Below are positions 1 through 8,172 of a DNA stretch of 9,634 bases, one piece after another. Made by a program: the position numbers and the translations under genes. Each line of letters opens with the position of its first letter. Within the stretch, counting starts at the first letter, position 1. Under the pieces are notes generated by a model, which was not told the origin of the DNA, did not search any database, and saw only the letters and a list, made by a program, of their open reading frames with translations. Origin of the DNA: an uncultured Oscillibacter sp. (GTDB lineage Bacteria > Bacillota > Clostridia > Oscillospirales > Oscillospiraceae); NCBI GenBank assembly GCA_946183175.1, contig CAMHBH010000081.1:1-9634 (forward strand), read 5' to 3'.

Positions 1-128
1 CCGAACATATGCAGTAGAATCTCGTTGGCGTACAGGATTTCTTCTTTCTCGTCGGCCCGGTAGATGAAAAAGCCTCCCGGCATTCGCTCCATTTCTGACA
101 GTATGCGCTTGCTTACTTCCTCTCCCAT
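1..128 (-). CDS. PAS-domain signalling protein, N-terminal fragment
   Basis: Only the first 42 codons are in the window; the gene continues past the left edge. The start is the ATG at 128-126, with an AAAGGA ribosome binding site at 138-143, about 9 nt upstream. The visible protein begins MGEEVSKRILSEMERMPGG and continues into FFIYRADEKEEILYANEILL. That phrase, a 'what do you see in the last message / tool' type sensor opening with a YAN motif, is typical of the first strand and helix of a PAS sensor fold. Such openings are common at the start of clostridial diguanylate cyclases, phosphodiesterases and hybrid histidine kinases. The output domain is not visible, so the enzyme class is unknown. 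No signal peptide or membrane helix is seen in this part. It starts 22 bp after the stop of the hybrid histidine kinase on the same strand with no promoter in between, so the two are probably co-transcribed and may act in one pathway. Confidence 0.75.
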   Translation of the reverse strand, partial: MGEEVSKRILSEMERMPGGFFIYRADEKEEILYANEILLHMF

Positions 129-150
129 TCCACAACGTCCTTTCCCTGTC

Positions 151-2946
151 TCACGAAACATCCTGTATAAGCGTTTCCAGCGTGTCAAAGAGGCGGTCGG
201 GGTCGACGGGCTTGCTTAAATGCGCGTTCATGCCGGCCTGTAAGGAGTGCTGTACGTCCTCGTCGAAGGCGTTGGCGGTCATGGCGATGATGGGTACCGT
301 TTTGGCGTCGGGGCGGTCAAGGGCGCGAATCGCGGCGGCGGCGTCCCAGCCGTCCATGACGGGCATTCGCACGTCCATGAGCACGGCGTCGTAGTAGTGC
401 TCCGGGTGCTCCGCGAAAAATTCGACGGCTGCTTTCCCGTTCTCGGCGTGGTCGGCGGTCATGCCGCGCATGTCGAGCAGTTCCAGCATGATTTCGGCGT
501 TGATGGGCATGTCCTCCGCGAGCAGAATACGGCGGTTGTTGAGGTCGGCCCGCGAGACTTCTTCCGTCTGTTCCTGCGCCCGCGACTGGACGGCCTGCCG
601 GAGTTCGGCGAGCACCTCGGAGCCGAACAGCGGCTTTGACATGAAGCTGTCGACTCCGGCCTCTACGGCGTCGGCCATGATGTCGTCCCAGTTGTAGGCG
701 GTGAGGATGATAATCGTAGATTCGCCGTTGTAGAGTTCGCGTATCTTGCGCGTGACCTCGATTCCGTCCTCCTCGGGCATTTTCATGTCCACGAGGATGA
801 GTTCGTAGGATTCCCGCCGCGCGTGGCGGACTTCTATCATTTGCAACGCCTCCGCGCCGCTCATACAGGTATCGGCGGTAACGCCGACTTCCTCGAGTAC
901 CAGTTTGGCGTGTTCGCACGCGATGGGGTCGTCGTCGATGATGAGTACGCGCATATCCTGCGGGCGGAAATCGTCCGTGTTCTGTTCGGTACGGTCGCTG
1001 TTTTTCAGGGTGACGTTGACCGTGAACTCCGAACCGACGCCCTTCTCCGACTGTACGGAAATGTTGCCGTTCATCATTTCCACGATGTTCTTTGTAATGG
1101 CCATGCCCAGTCCCGTACTGCCGTATTTCGTGGTACGGCTGGAATTTTCCTGGCTGAAGGCGTCGAAAATCCGGGGCAGGAAAGCCTTGTCCATGCCGAT
1201 TCCGGTATCTTTCACGACGAAACGCAGGGTGGAATGGTCTTCGAAACATGCGGTGCGCTCCACGCTCAGCGATACCGAACCCGGCGCGGGCGTGAACTTG
1301 ACCGCGTTGCCGAGGATGTTAATCAGCACCTGTTTGAGCTTCATATCGTCGCCGATGTAGTATTCGTCGACGGTGCCATGTATGAGGCAGTCGTAGCGGA
1401 GGCCGCGTTCCTGGCACTGGCTGTGAATCATGGTGTTGATTTGTTCGAGCATGGAACTGAACGAAAACTCCTCGTTTTTGAGCACCATCCGCCCCGATTC
1501 GATACGGCTCATGTCGAGGATGTCGTTGATGAGGCCCAAGAGGTGGCGCGCGCTCCCGCCGATTTTCTCGAGCTGTTCGCGGGTGTGGGCGGGGAGGTCG
1601 GGGTCTTTCAGCGCGATACTGTCCAGGCCGATAATGGCGTTCATGGGCGTGCGGATTTCGTGGCTCATGCTGGACAGAAACGCCGTCTTCGCGACATTGG
1701 CCTGTCGGGCCTCTTCCAGGGCCTGTGCCATGAGGTTGTTTTGTTCGCGCTGTTCGCGGAGCAGTTCCGTGATGTCGGATTTCAGGAGGATATAGAAGCG
1801 CGTCTGGGGGTCTACCATGAAGAACATGAAGCGCTTGTTGTAGATTTCGTCGTCGATGTCACAGGTCACGTCGACGGTATAGGGTTCCCGTTCGGCGAGT
1901 TTGGCGGCGATGGTGTCCAGGGAGAGGGCGTTCATGAGTTCGTCGCGGTCGTGGACGTGTTCGGAGGCCGACGGGAGAACCTGTTCGCGGAGGTAGCGCG
2001 CGTAACTGCCGTTGCGCCTCTTCGGGAAAATGCTCCCCTTCCCGGCGTTGGCGATGTCGCCGATTGCGATGCCGTAGCTGTCGCCGACGAGGTAGCAGAC
2101 CATGTCGTACTGCTGGGCGAGAATCTTCCCGTTGAGGGTCTCCGTGACCTTCTGGGTGTTGTACTCCGACTCCACGCCGAGGGCAATCCAGTCGCTTGTC
2201 ACGGGGTCCTTGCGCACGGACACCGAACAGCGTACGAAACACTGCCTCCCCGAGCGGCGGTTGGAAAAGACCACCACCGAAACCGGGCCTTCCCCTTTAT
2301 AATACTGCTCCCGGAGATTGTCCATGGTGAACGCTCTCCGGACGTTTTCGCGGTCTTCGTCCAGCGGCATATGCTCCAGACGCGTCCGGAACATCTCGTG
2401 AACCGGCATTCCCGCCCGGTCGCCCTCGTACAGGTCTTTCCCCCGGATTTCCTCCACGACGCCCTCCGTCAGATTGCAACGCACGACGCAGAGGCTCTCA
2501 TTGGCTAATGTATGCAGTTCGCGGTTGAGGCCCTCGTACATGGCCTGCGTCTGGCGCTCGCTTTCTTTTAAGTCCGTGACGTTGAAGTAGGTGCAGTAGG
2601 CGTACTGTACGCCGTCCTCGCGCATGAACGCGTAGTGAATGCACACCCAGAGCAGGTTGCCCTTGAGCGTGTACTTGCGGACGGTGACGCTGTTGGAGCC
2701 GTCGCGAGCGACGTGGTTCCGGAACAGATAGGCGATTTCGTCCCGGTCGTCCGGGAAAATGGTTTCCATACTGCCGCCGCTCTCCAGCCTGATGAACTCC
2801 TCTTCGGTGCCCTCCATCATCTCCGTGAACTCGCGGGAGCACCAAACCGGATAATAACGCCCGTCGTCCTCTACGCGCATAATCACGGCGTTGTTATCCA
2901 GAGACTTGAACAATTTTTCATAGAATCCGGTTTTGAAGTCCAGCAT
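151..2946 (-). CDS. Cytosolic PAS hybrid sensor histidine kinase with two receiver domains
   Basis: This 931-residue protein should autophosphorylate on a histidine and pass the phosphate to its own receiver domains. Residues about 20-130 form a PAS-like sensor ending in FNVTDLKESE. Residues about 145-395 look like two more degenerate PAS-like modules, the last ending in ILLKSDITEL. A short coiled coil (about 395-420) leads to the HisKA domain, SSMSHEIRTPMNAIIG, with the phosphoacceptor at His429. The ATPase domain shows the N box (Asn547), the G1 box DTGIGM (580-585) and the G2 box GSTGLGMA (609-616). Receiver 1 (about 665-785) has acidic Asp671/Asp672, phosphoacceptor Asp720, Thr749 and Lys771. 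Receiver 2 (about 805-928) has Glu811/Asp812, Asp858, Thr890 and Lys912. All catalytic residues are present, so it is probably active. No transmembrane segment or HPt domain is seen, so the signal is likely intracellular and the phosphate may go to a separate HPt protein or stop at the receivers. The ATG at 2946 has an AAAGGAAG site upstream. It has its own promoter and operator. The ligand is unknown. Confidence 0.95.
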   Translation of the reverse strand: MLDFKTGFYEKLFKSLDNNAVIMRVEDDGRYYPVWCSREFTEMMEGTEEEFIRLESGGSMETIFPDDRDEIAYLFRNHVARDGSNSVTVRKYTLKGNLLWVCIHYAFMREDGVQYAYCTYFNVTDLKESERQTQAMYEGLNRELHTLANESLCVVRCNLTEGVVEEIRGKDLYEGDRAGMPVHEMFRTRLEHMPLDEDRENVRRAFTMDNLREQYYKGEGPVSVVVFSNRRSGRQCFVRCSVSVRKDPVTSDWIALGVESEYNTQKVTETLNGKILAQQYDMVCYLVGDSYGIAIGDIANAGKGSIFPKRRNGSYARYLREQVLPSASEHVHDRDELMNALSLDTIAAKLAEREPYTVDVTCDIDDEIYNKRFMFFMVDPQTRFYILLKSDITELLREQREQNNLMAQALEEARQANVAKTAFLSSMSHEIRTPMNAIIGLDSIALKDPDLPAHTREQLEKIGGSARHLLGLINDILDMSRIESGRMVLKNEEFSFSSMLEQINTMIHSQCQERGLRYDCLIHGTVDEYYIGDDMKLKQVLINILGNAVKFTPAPGSVSLSVERTACFEDHSTLRFVVKDTGIGMDKAFLPRIFDAFSQENSSRTTKYGSTGLGMAITKNIVEMMNGNISVQSEKGVGSEFTVNVTLKNSDRTEQNTDDFRPQDMRVLIIDDDPIACEHAKLVLEEVGVTADTCMSGAEALQMIEVRHARRESYELILVDMKMPEEDGIEVTRKIRELYNGESTIIILTAYNWDDIMADAVEAGVDSFMSKPLFGSEVLAELRQAVQSRAQEQTEEVSRADLNNRRILLAEDMPINAEIMLELLDMRGMTADHAENGKAAVEFFAEHPEHYYDAVLMDVRMPVMDGWDAAAAIRALDRPDAKTVPIIAMTANAFDEDVQHSLQAGMNAHLSKPVDPDRLFDTLETLIQDVS

Positions 2947-3000
2947 GCAAGCACTTCCTTTATCTTGAGAACGCGGTTCGGAATAGAAACCTGTTGTTTT

Positions 3001-3027
3001 TTATGACAAACTGACAGTTTATCATAA
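3001..3027. promoter_or_regulatory. 27-bp palindromic operator over the kinase promoter
   Basis: Two 13-bp arms, TTATGACAAACTG and CAGTTTATCATAA, flank one central base. They are reverse complements of each other except at one position. The palindrome covers the -10 hexamer (3021-3026) and the expected transcription start of the histidine kinase gene. Its size and symmetry fit a site for a dimeric helix-turn-helix regulator such as a TetR-type repressor, and its position favours repression. The regulator is not encoded in the window, so its identity is inference. The arms could also form an RNA hairpin if transcription began upstream of them. Confidence 0.65.
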
Positions 3028-3049
3028 CGCATTTTGTCCGAAATGTCAA
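3021..3049 (-). promoter_or_regulatory. Sigma-A promoter of the hybrid histidine kinase gene
   Basis: Read on the minus strand there is a perfect -35 hexamer TTGACA (3044-3049), a 17-bp spacer and a -10 hexamer TATGAT (3021-3026) with one mismatch to consensus. The start of transcription is expected near 3014, giving a leader of about 70 nt before the ATG at 2946. Such a strong core promoter, overlapped by a palindrome, suggests a gene that is normally held down by a repressor and switched on strongly. Confidence 0.8.
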
Positions 3050-3072
3050 GAACCGTTTCGGGCGCGGAATAC

Positions 3073-3097
3073 GCCTCCCCCGCGTAACGGGGGAGGC
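3073..3097. repeat. GC-rich inverted repeat after the hydratase gene
   Basis: A perfect 10-bp stem, GCCTCCCCCG paired with CGGGGGAGGC, encloses a 5-nt loop. It lies 22 bp past the stop codon of the hydratase gene and upstream of the kinase promoter. Neither strand has a T-run after the stem, so it is not a standard intrinsic terminator. It could still slow or end transcription, protect the 3' end of the message, or be a dispersed intergenic repeat. A similar hairpin follows valS at 5482-5500. Confidence 0.6.
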
Positions 3098-3118
3098 TGA
3101 AAAGCGGGCTTTGCGGTA

Positions 3119-5410
3119 TCAGCGCGACAGTCTGCGGTCGCGGTTGTAGTTGATGAGGCAGCCCGCCTTGACTATCTTCCGTTCGTCGGCGGTCATGCTG
3201 TCCACGTACAGCTCGATTTCCTCTGCTTTGCCGTCCCGGACGACATAGGCCGGAATCCGCGACAAATCGCCGTCCAGCGCGCTCCGGATTCCCGGAATAT
3301 AAATCCAGTCGCCCACGCCGAACGCCGGTTCGGCCTTCATCTGGAAGGGAATCATTCCCCAATTCATCACGTTGGAACGGTAGCGCTTCGTCGCGTACTC
3401 CTTCGTAATGTTGGCAAGTCCGCCGATGACACGCTGACACGACGCCGCCTGTTCGCGCGCGGAACCGTCGCCGGGTTTGACCGCGTAAATCACGGAGCCG
3501 ATTTCCGTCTCGGCGGCGGATACGCTTTCCTGTCCGGGAATCGCCCGGATTGCCGCAAAGATACCAGTCAGGGCGGGTTCCTCGGCGGTTACGTCCCTTC
3601 CGGACACGCGCGCCTTTTCGAGTACGTCCACCGCCTTGGAGCGCCCGACGTATTCGGGGTCGCGCCGCGACAGTGTGAATTCCGCCAGTCCCAGCGGATT
3701 CGACCGGAAAGACGACGTTTCGCCCGACGGAATCAGTTCATCCGTAGTCGTTACGGGGTCCATAATCTTCGAGCAGACTTTCAGGAGAATATTTTCAGTA
3801 AGGGCGCTCATGGCGGGCCAGTCCTTGATATTGGGGCCGTACACCAACTCGCCGCCCGTGGCCTTGCCGAACCCCTGATACACGCGCCGCCCGTACACCG
3901 TCGGGTCGAACTTGTATTCCGGCACGTCGCCCCAGCAGTCGAACGCCTCCGCGCTGGTCAGTACGCCGCCGTTGGCGGCGGTCGCGGCGACGGAGCGGGC
4001 GTCCATGAGCGCCACGGCGGACATTTGCGCGTTGCCGGGCTTGGAGCCTTCGCGGTTCGGGAAATTGCGCGTCGTGTGGCGCACGGACAGGCCGTTATTG
4101 GCGGGGGTGTCGCCCGCGCCGAAACACGGCCCGCAGAACGCGGTACGGACTATCGCGCCCGATTCCATGAGCTCGGCCACGTAGCCCTTGCGCGTCAGGT
4201 CGATAAAGACGGGCTGTGAGGACGGGTACACCGACAGCGAAAACTCGCCGTTGCCGCAACTCCGCCCGCGCAGACAGTTCGCGGCCTCTACGACGTTCGT
4301 ATAGTTGCCGCCCGCGCACCCGGCGATAACGCCCTGCTGGACGTGTAACTTTCCGTCGCGGATTTTGTCGGTCAGCGTATACGGCGCGCGTCCGCCGCTG
4401 ACTTTCTCCGCCGCCGTCTCGACTTCGTGCAGAATGTCCGGCAGATTCGCGTTGAGCGTGTCGATTTCGTACACGTTCGACGGGTGGAACGGCAACGCAA
4501 TCATGGGCTTGATACTGGACAAGTCCACGTACACACAGCCGTCATAATAAGTCACGTCGGCGGGGTTGAGTTCCCTGTACTCGCCGCCGCGCCCGTGCGC
4601 CGTCAGATAGGCTTTCGTGTCGGCGTCGGTGCGCCAGATGGACGAAAGGCACGTCGTTTCCGTGGTCATCACGTCCACGCCGTTGCGGTAGTCGGTCGAC
4701 ATCGACGCCACGCCCGGCCCCACGAATTCCATGACCTTGTTTTTCACGTAGCCGTTTTTGAAGACGGCCCCGATAATCGCGAGCGCCACGTCCTGCGGCC
4801 CTACATACGGCGCGGGTTTGCCCGTCAGGTACACCGCCACCACGCCCGGGTACTTGACATCGTAGGTATCCTCTAATAATTGCTTGACGAGTTCGCCGCC
4901 GCCCTCGCCGATTGCCATTGTACCCAGCGCGCCGTAACGGGTGTGGGAGTCGGAACCCAGAATCATTTTCCCGCACCCAGCGTGCATTTCCCTCATGTAC
5001 TGGTGAATCACGGCGATATGGGGCGGGACGTAGATTCCGCCGTACTTCTTCGCCGCCGACAGCCCGAACATATGGTCGTCCTCGTTAATCGTGCCGCCGA
5101 CGGCGCACAGGGAGTTGTGGCAGTTCGTCAGGACGTACGGCAGCGGGAACTTCTCCATCCCCGACGCCTTCGCGGTCTGCACGATTCCGACAAAGGTAAT
5201 GTCGTGGGAGGCCATCGCGTCGAATTTCAGCTTCAGGCTTTCCATGTCGCCGGACGTGTTGTGGGCCTTCAGGATAGAGTAGGCGATAGTACCCTTGCGG
5301 GCGTCGGCCTTGCTCTTTCCGTTCAGGGCCGGATTCCGCGCGGCGTCGGCGTCCGGTATGAGTTCCGTCCCGTCGACCAGCCACACGCCGCTGTCATACA
5401 GTTTTACCAT
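3119..5410 (-). CDS. Aconitase-superfamily hydratase (YbhJ-like)
   Basis: This is a 763-residue [4Fe-4S] hydro-lyase of the aconitase superfamily with all parts of the fold. GSDSHTRYGALG (152-163) matches the aconitase GTDSHTP region. The cluster ligands are probably Cys365 in AGCAGGNYTN (363-372) and Cys426 and Cys429 in FCGPCFGAGD. The swivel domain carries GDGSAREQA (648-656), equivalent to the aconitase GSSRE motif, and GMIPFQ (685-690). The cluster and substrate-binding elements are therefore intact. Length and sequence style resemble the E. coli YbhJ group, annotated only as 'hydratase', more than classic AcnA or AcnB. Citrate, homocitrate, methylcitrate or another tricarboxylic acid are all possible substrates. 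The ATG at 5410 follows a strong AGGAGG site (5420-5425). An in-frame extension to 6019 exists but overlaps valS and adds only residues unrelated to the family. No citrate synthase or isocitrate dehydrogenase gene is adjacent, so the pathway is not shown. Confidence 0.88.
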   Translation of the reverse strand: MVKLYDSGVWLVDGTELIPDADAARNPALNGKSKADARKGTIAYSILKAHNTSGDMESLKLKFDAMASHDITFVGIVQTAKASGMEKFPLPYVLTNCHNSLCAVGGTINEDDHMFGLSAAKKYGGIYVPPHIAVIHQYMREMHAGCGKMILGSDSHTRYGALGTMAIGEGGGELVKQLLEDTYDVKYPGVVAVYLTGKPAPYVGPQDVALAIIGAVFKNGYVKNKVMEFVGPGVASMSTDYRNGVDVMTTETTCLSSIWRTDADTKAYLTAHGRGGEYRELNPADVTYYDGCVYVDLSSIKPMIALPFHPSNVYEIDTLNANLPDILHEVETAAEKVSGGRAPYTLTDKIRDGKLHVQQGVIAGCAGGNYTNVVEAANCLRGRSCGNGEFSLSVYPSSQPVFIDLTRKGYVAELMESGAIVRTAFCGPCFGAGDTPANNGLSVRHTTRNFPNREGSKPGNAQMSAVALMDARSVAATAANGGVLTSAEAFDCWGDVPEYKFDPTVYGRRVYQGFGKATGGELVYGPNIKDWPAMSALTENILLKVCSKIMDPVTTTDELIPSGETSSFRSNPLGLAEFTLSRRDPEYVGRSKAVDVLEKARVSGRDVTAEEPALTGIFAAIRAIPGQESVSAAETEIGSVIYAVKPGDGSAREQAASCQRVIGGLANITKEYATKRYRSNVMNWGMIPFQMKAEPAFGVGDWIYIPGIRSALDGDLSRIPAYVVRDGKAEEIELYVDSMTADERKIVKAGCLINYNRDRRLSR

Positions 5411-5440
5411 GCGTTCTGTCCTCCTAAATGAGTTCGCGTC

Positions 5441-5470
5441 AGTATACCACACGCGCCGCGAAATTGCCAG
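5441..5470 (-). promoter_or_regulatory. Candidate promoter of the hydratase gene
   Basis: On the minus strand there is a good -10 hexamer TATACT (5441-5446), preceded by TGTGG, which is close to but not an exact extended -10. A weaker -35-like CTGGCA (5465-5470) lies 18 bp upstream. Transcription would start near 5434, leaving a leader of about 24 nt that contains the AGGAGG site. This suggests the hydratase can be expressed independently of the valS operon, although read-through remains possible. Confidence 0.5.
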
Positions 5471-5481
5471 CATGACGCGCC

Positions 5482-5500
5482 CTCCCCGCGTCGCGGGGAG
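5482..5500. repeat. GC-rich inverted repeat after valS
   Basis: CTCCCCGCG and CGCGGGGAG are exact reverse complements around a single base; as RNA, a 7-bp stem with a 5-nt loop is realistic. It begins 15 bp past the valS stop codon. As with the hairpin at 3073-3097, no T-run follows on either strand. It sits where a valS transcription end would be expected, so a weak or factor-assisted terminator is possible. Confidence 0.5.
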
Positions 5501-5514
5501 AGTAGCGCGGGGTA

Positions 5515-8151
5515 TTACGACATCTGCCGGGCGGATTCTTCGAGCTTGGCAATCAGTTCGCGGTACTTTTCGACTTTCTCGCGCTCCGCCTTGACGACGT
5601 TTTCCGGGGCCTTCGAGACAAATTTCTCGTTCGACAGTTTGCCTTCCGTGATACGCAGTCCGTTTTTGGCCTTTTCGAGTTCCTTGGCGATTCTGTCGCG
5701 CTCGGCCTGCAAATCGACCAGTTCGCGCAGGGGCATGTACGCGGTCGCGCCGTGCGTGACGACCGACACCAGCCCGGAAAGGTCGGCGGGCGCGGCGGGC
5801 GCGAATCTGACTTCCTTCGCCCACGCCAGGCGTTGCAGGAAGTGCAGGCCCGTCCGGTACGGCTCCGGGTTCGCCGTGACGAGCAGGAGTTCGGCCTTCC
5901 GCGACGGCGGCACATTCATCTCCGAACGGCGCGTCCGAACGGCCCGGATGGTGTCCATGACGGTTTCCATATCGGCCTCCTCGCGCGGGAAGTCGAGCGC
6001 GTCTGTGTACTCCGGCCATGTGCTTGTCATAATAAACGGGGCGTCATGGGGCAAGGCCTGATAGATTTCTTCTGTTAAGAACGGCATGAACGGGTGGAGC
6101 AGTTTCAGGAGCTGCGTCAGGACGTAGCAGAGGACATTCTGCGCGGTCTGCGCGGCGGCGGGGTCGTCGCCGTTCAGGCGCGTTTTCGTCAATTCAATAT
6201 ACCAGTCGCAGTAGGTGTCCCAGAGGAAGTCGTACACCTTCGCCGACGCCACGCCGATTTCGTAGCTCTCGAGATTCTCCGTGACCTCCCGCACGAGGTG
6301 GTTTAACTTGCTGAGTACCCACTTGTCCTCGCGCTCCAGCGCGGACGCCTCCGGAAGCTCACAGCGTTCAATTTTCAGATTCATCAGCACAAAGCGGCTC
6401 GCGTTCCAGACCTTGTTCGCGAAATTCCGCATGGCCTCGCACTTTTCCGTATAGAAGCGGCAGTCGTTGCCCGGACTGTTGCCCGTAATCAGATTGAAGC
6501 GTAAAGCGTCGGCGCCGTACTGCTCCGCCATTTCCAGCGGGTCGATACCGTTGCCGAGCGACTTCGACATCTTGCGGCCCTTGTCGTCGCGGACTAGCCC
6601 GTGAATGAGTACCGTCCGGAACGGCACTTTCTTCATGTGCTCACAGCCCGAGAAAATCATCCGCGACACCCAGAAGAAAATGATATCGTAGCCCGTGACC
6701 AGTACGCTGGTCGGGTAGAAGTAATCCAGTTCCGGGGTCTTGTCGGGCCAGCCTAACGTGCTGAAAGGCCACAGCGCCGACGAGAACCAGGTGTCGAGCA
6801 CGTCTTCCTCGCGGGTCAGGTTCGCGCTCCCGCACTTTTCGCACTTGTCGGGGTCTGTACGGCTGACGTTGATGTGCCCGCAGTCGGCGCAGTACCAGGC
6901 CGGAATCTGGTGTCCCCACCACAATTGGCGGGATATACACCAGTCGTGTACGTTCTCCATCCAGTTCGTGTAGATTTTGGAAAAGCGGTCGGGCACGAAC
7001 TTCACTTCGCCGTCCCGCACTACCCGTAAGGCCTCCTCGGCGAGCGGCTTCATTTTTACGAACCACTGCGCGGAAATCAGCGGCTCCACGTCGTTGTGGC
7101 AACGGTAACAGGTGCCCACGTTGTGGTTGTACGGCTCCGTCTTGACGAGGTAGCCTTGCTCCTCCAAGTCCTTGACGATTTGCTTCCGGCACTCGTAACG
7201 GTTCATGCCGTTGTAGGGGCCGCCGTTCTCGTTGATTTTGCCGTCGTCTCCGATACAGCGCACGATTTCGAGATTGTGCCGCAGGCCGACTTCAAAGTCG
7301 TTGGGGTCGTGGGCGGGCGTCATCTTGACCGCGCCCGTGCCGAATCCGAGCTCTACGTAATCGTCGGCGACAATCGGAATCTCGCGGTTCATAATGGGCA
7401 GAATGCACGTTTTCCCGACGAGGTGCTTAAAGCGTTCGTCCTCCGGGTTGACCGCGACGCCCGTGTCGCCCATCATGGTTTCGGGGCGCGTCGTGGCGAC
7501 GACCAAATCGCCGGAACCGTCGGCGAGGGGGTAGCGGATATGCCAGAGGTGTCCGGGCTTGTCGACGTACTCCACTTCGGCGTCCGACAGGGCCGTGATA
7601 CAGTGCGGGCACCAGTTGATAATGCGGCTCCCCTTGTAAATCAGGCCGCGGTCGTAGAGATTGCAGAAGGCCTCCCGGACGGCCCGCGAAAGTCCGGCGT
7701 CCATCGTGAAGCGCGAACGGTTCCAGTCGCACGACACGCCTAATTTTTTCTGCTGTTCGACGATGCGCCCGCCGTAGGCCTCCTTCCACTTCCAGACGCG
7801 TTGCAGGAACTTCTCCCGGCCCAAATCGTAGCGGGTTTTCCCCTCCTTGACGCGCAAATCCTCCTCAACCTTAATCTGCGTGGCAATCCCGGCGTGGTCG
7901 ACGCCCGGCAGCCACAGCGTCGCGTAGCCCTGCATGCGCCGGAAGCGGATTAAGATATCCTGTAAGGCGGCGTCGAGGGCGTGGCCCATGTGGAGTTGTC
8001 CGGTCACGTTCGGCGGGGGCATGACGATACAAAAAGGCTCTTTCGACGGGTCGGGGTCTCCCCGGAAGCAGTCCGCCGCCTCCCACATCTCGTAAACGCG
8101 GCGCTCGGTTTGCTGGGGGTCGTAGGTCTTGGGCAATTCTTTTCCCGGCAT
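5515..8151 (-). CDS. valS: Valyl-tRNA synthetase
   Basis: This cytoplasmic class I synthetase charges tRNA-Val with valine. The protein is 878 residues, normal for bacterial ValRS. The catalytic core shows MPPPNVTGQLHMGHALD (44-60) with the HIGH-type motif HMGH at 54-57, and the KMSKS loop at 527-531 followed by LGNGIDP. The editing domain, which removes mischarged threonine, includes ATTRPETMMGDT (219-230) and AHDPNDFEVG (280-289). Cysteine pairs at 181/184, 348/351, 421/424 and 437/440 suggest bound zinc. The anticodon-binding domain follows (about 605-750), and the charged C-terminal coiled coil typical of ValRS spans about 808-875. The ATG at 8151 is preferred: AAGGAG at 8160-8165 lies 8 nt upstream, whereas the in-frame GTG at 8160 overlaps that site. 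It starts 21 bp after the YcxB-like gene and should share its valine T-box. No folC follows, unlike in many Bacillota. Confidence 0.98.
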   Translation of the reverse strand: MPGKELPKTYDPQQTERRVYEMWEAADCFRGDPDPSKEPFCIVMPPPNVTGQLHMGHALDAALQDILIRFRRMQGYATLWLPGVDHAGIATQIKVEEDLRVKEGKTRYDLGREKFLQRVWKWKEAYGGRIVEQQKKLGVSCDWNRSRFTMDAGLSRAVREAFCNLYDRGLIYKGSRIINWCPHCITALSDAEVEYVDKPGHLWHIRYPLADGSGDLVVATTRPETMMGDTGVAVNPEDERFKHLVGKTCILPIMNREIPIVADDYVELGFGTGAVKMTPAHDPNDFEVGLRHNLEIVRCIGDDGKINENGGPYNGMNRYECRKQIVKDLEEQGYLVKTEPYNHNVGTCYRCHNDVEPLISAQWFVKMKPLAEEALRVVRDGEVKFVPDRFSKIYTNWMENVHDWCISRQLWWGHQIPAWYCADCGHINVSRTDPDKCEKCGSANLTREEDVLDTWFSSALWPFSTLGWPDKTPELDYFYPTSVLVTGYDIIFFWVSRMIFSGCEHMKKVPFRTVLIHGLVRDDKGRKMSKSLGNGIDPLEMAEQYGADALRFNLITGNSPGNDCRFYTEKCEAMRNFANKVWNASRFVLMNLKIERCELPEASALEREDKWVLSKLNHLVREVTENLESYEIGVASAKVYDFLWDTYCDWYIELTKTRLNGDDPAAAQTAQNVLCYVLTQLLKLLHPFMPFLTEEIYQALPHDAPFIMTSTWPEYTDALDFPREEADMETVMDTIRAVRTRRSEMNVPPSRKAELLLVTANPEPYRTGLHFLQRLAWAKEVRFAPAAPADLSGLVSVVTHGATAYMPLRELVDLQAERDRIAKELEKAKNGLRITEGKLSNEKFVSKAPENVVKAEREKVEKYRELIAKLEESARQMS

Positions 8152-8159
8152 ACTGCACA

Positions 8160-8165
8160 CTCCTT
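8160..8165 (-). promoter_or_regulatory. Ribosome binding site deciding the valS start
   Basis: Minus-strand AAGGAG lies 8 nt before the ATG at 8151-8149. The GTG three codons earlier (8160-8158) overlaps the last base of this site and cannot use it, so the shorter start is chosen. Confidence 0.8.
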
Positions 8166-8172
8166 TTCCAGT

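Noticed and set aside
823..2508. Open frame of 561 codons on the plus strand opposite the histidine kinase
   Set aside because: It is a mirror of the kinase codons in GC-rich DNA, without recognisable domains or a ribosome binding site. The minus frame has every kinase motif.
3073..3097. Intrinsic terminator call for the GC-rich hairpin
   Set aside because: The stem is strong but neither strand has a T-run after it, so it is listed only as an inverted repeat.
2883..3440. Minus-strand open frame of 185 codons across the hydratase end and kinase start
   Set aside because: It overlaps two well-supported genes in another frame and crosses the promoter and palindrome, so it is a chance frame.
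5411..6019. N-terminal extension of the hydratase to 6019
   Set aside because: The extra 203 residues overlap the end of valS, look like basic low-complexity shadow sequence, and the ATG at 5410 has a strong AGGAGG.
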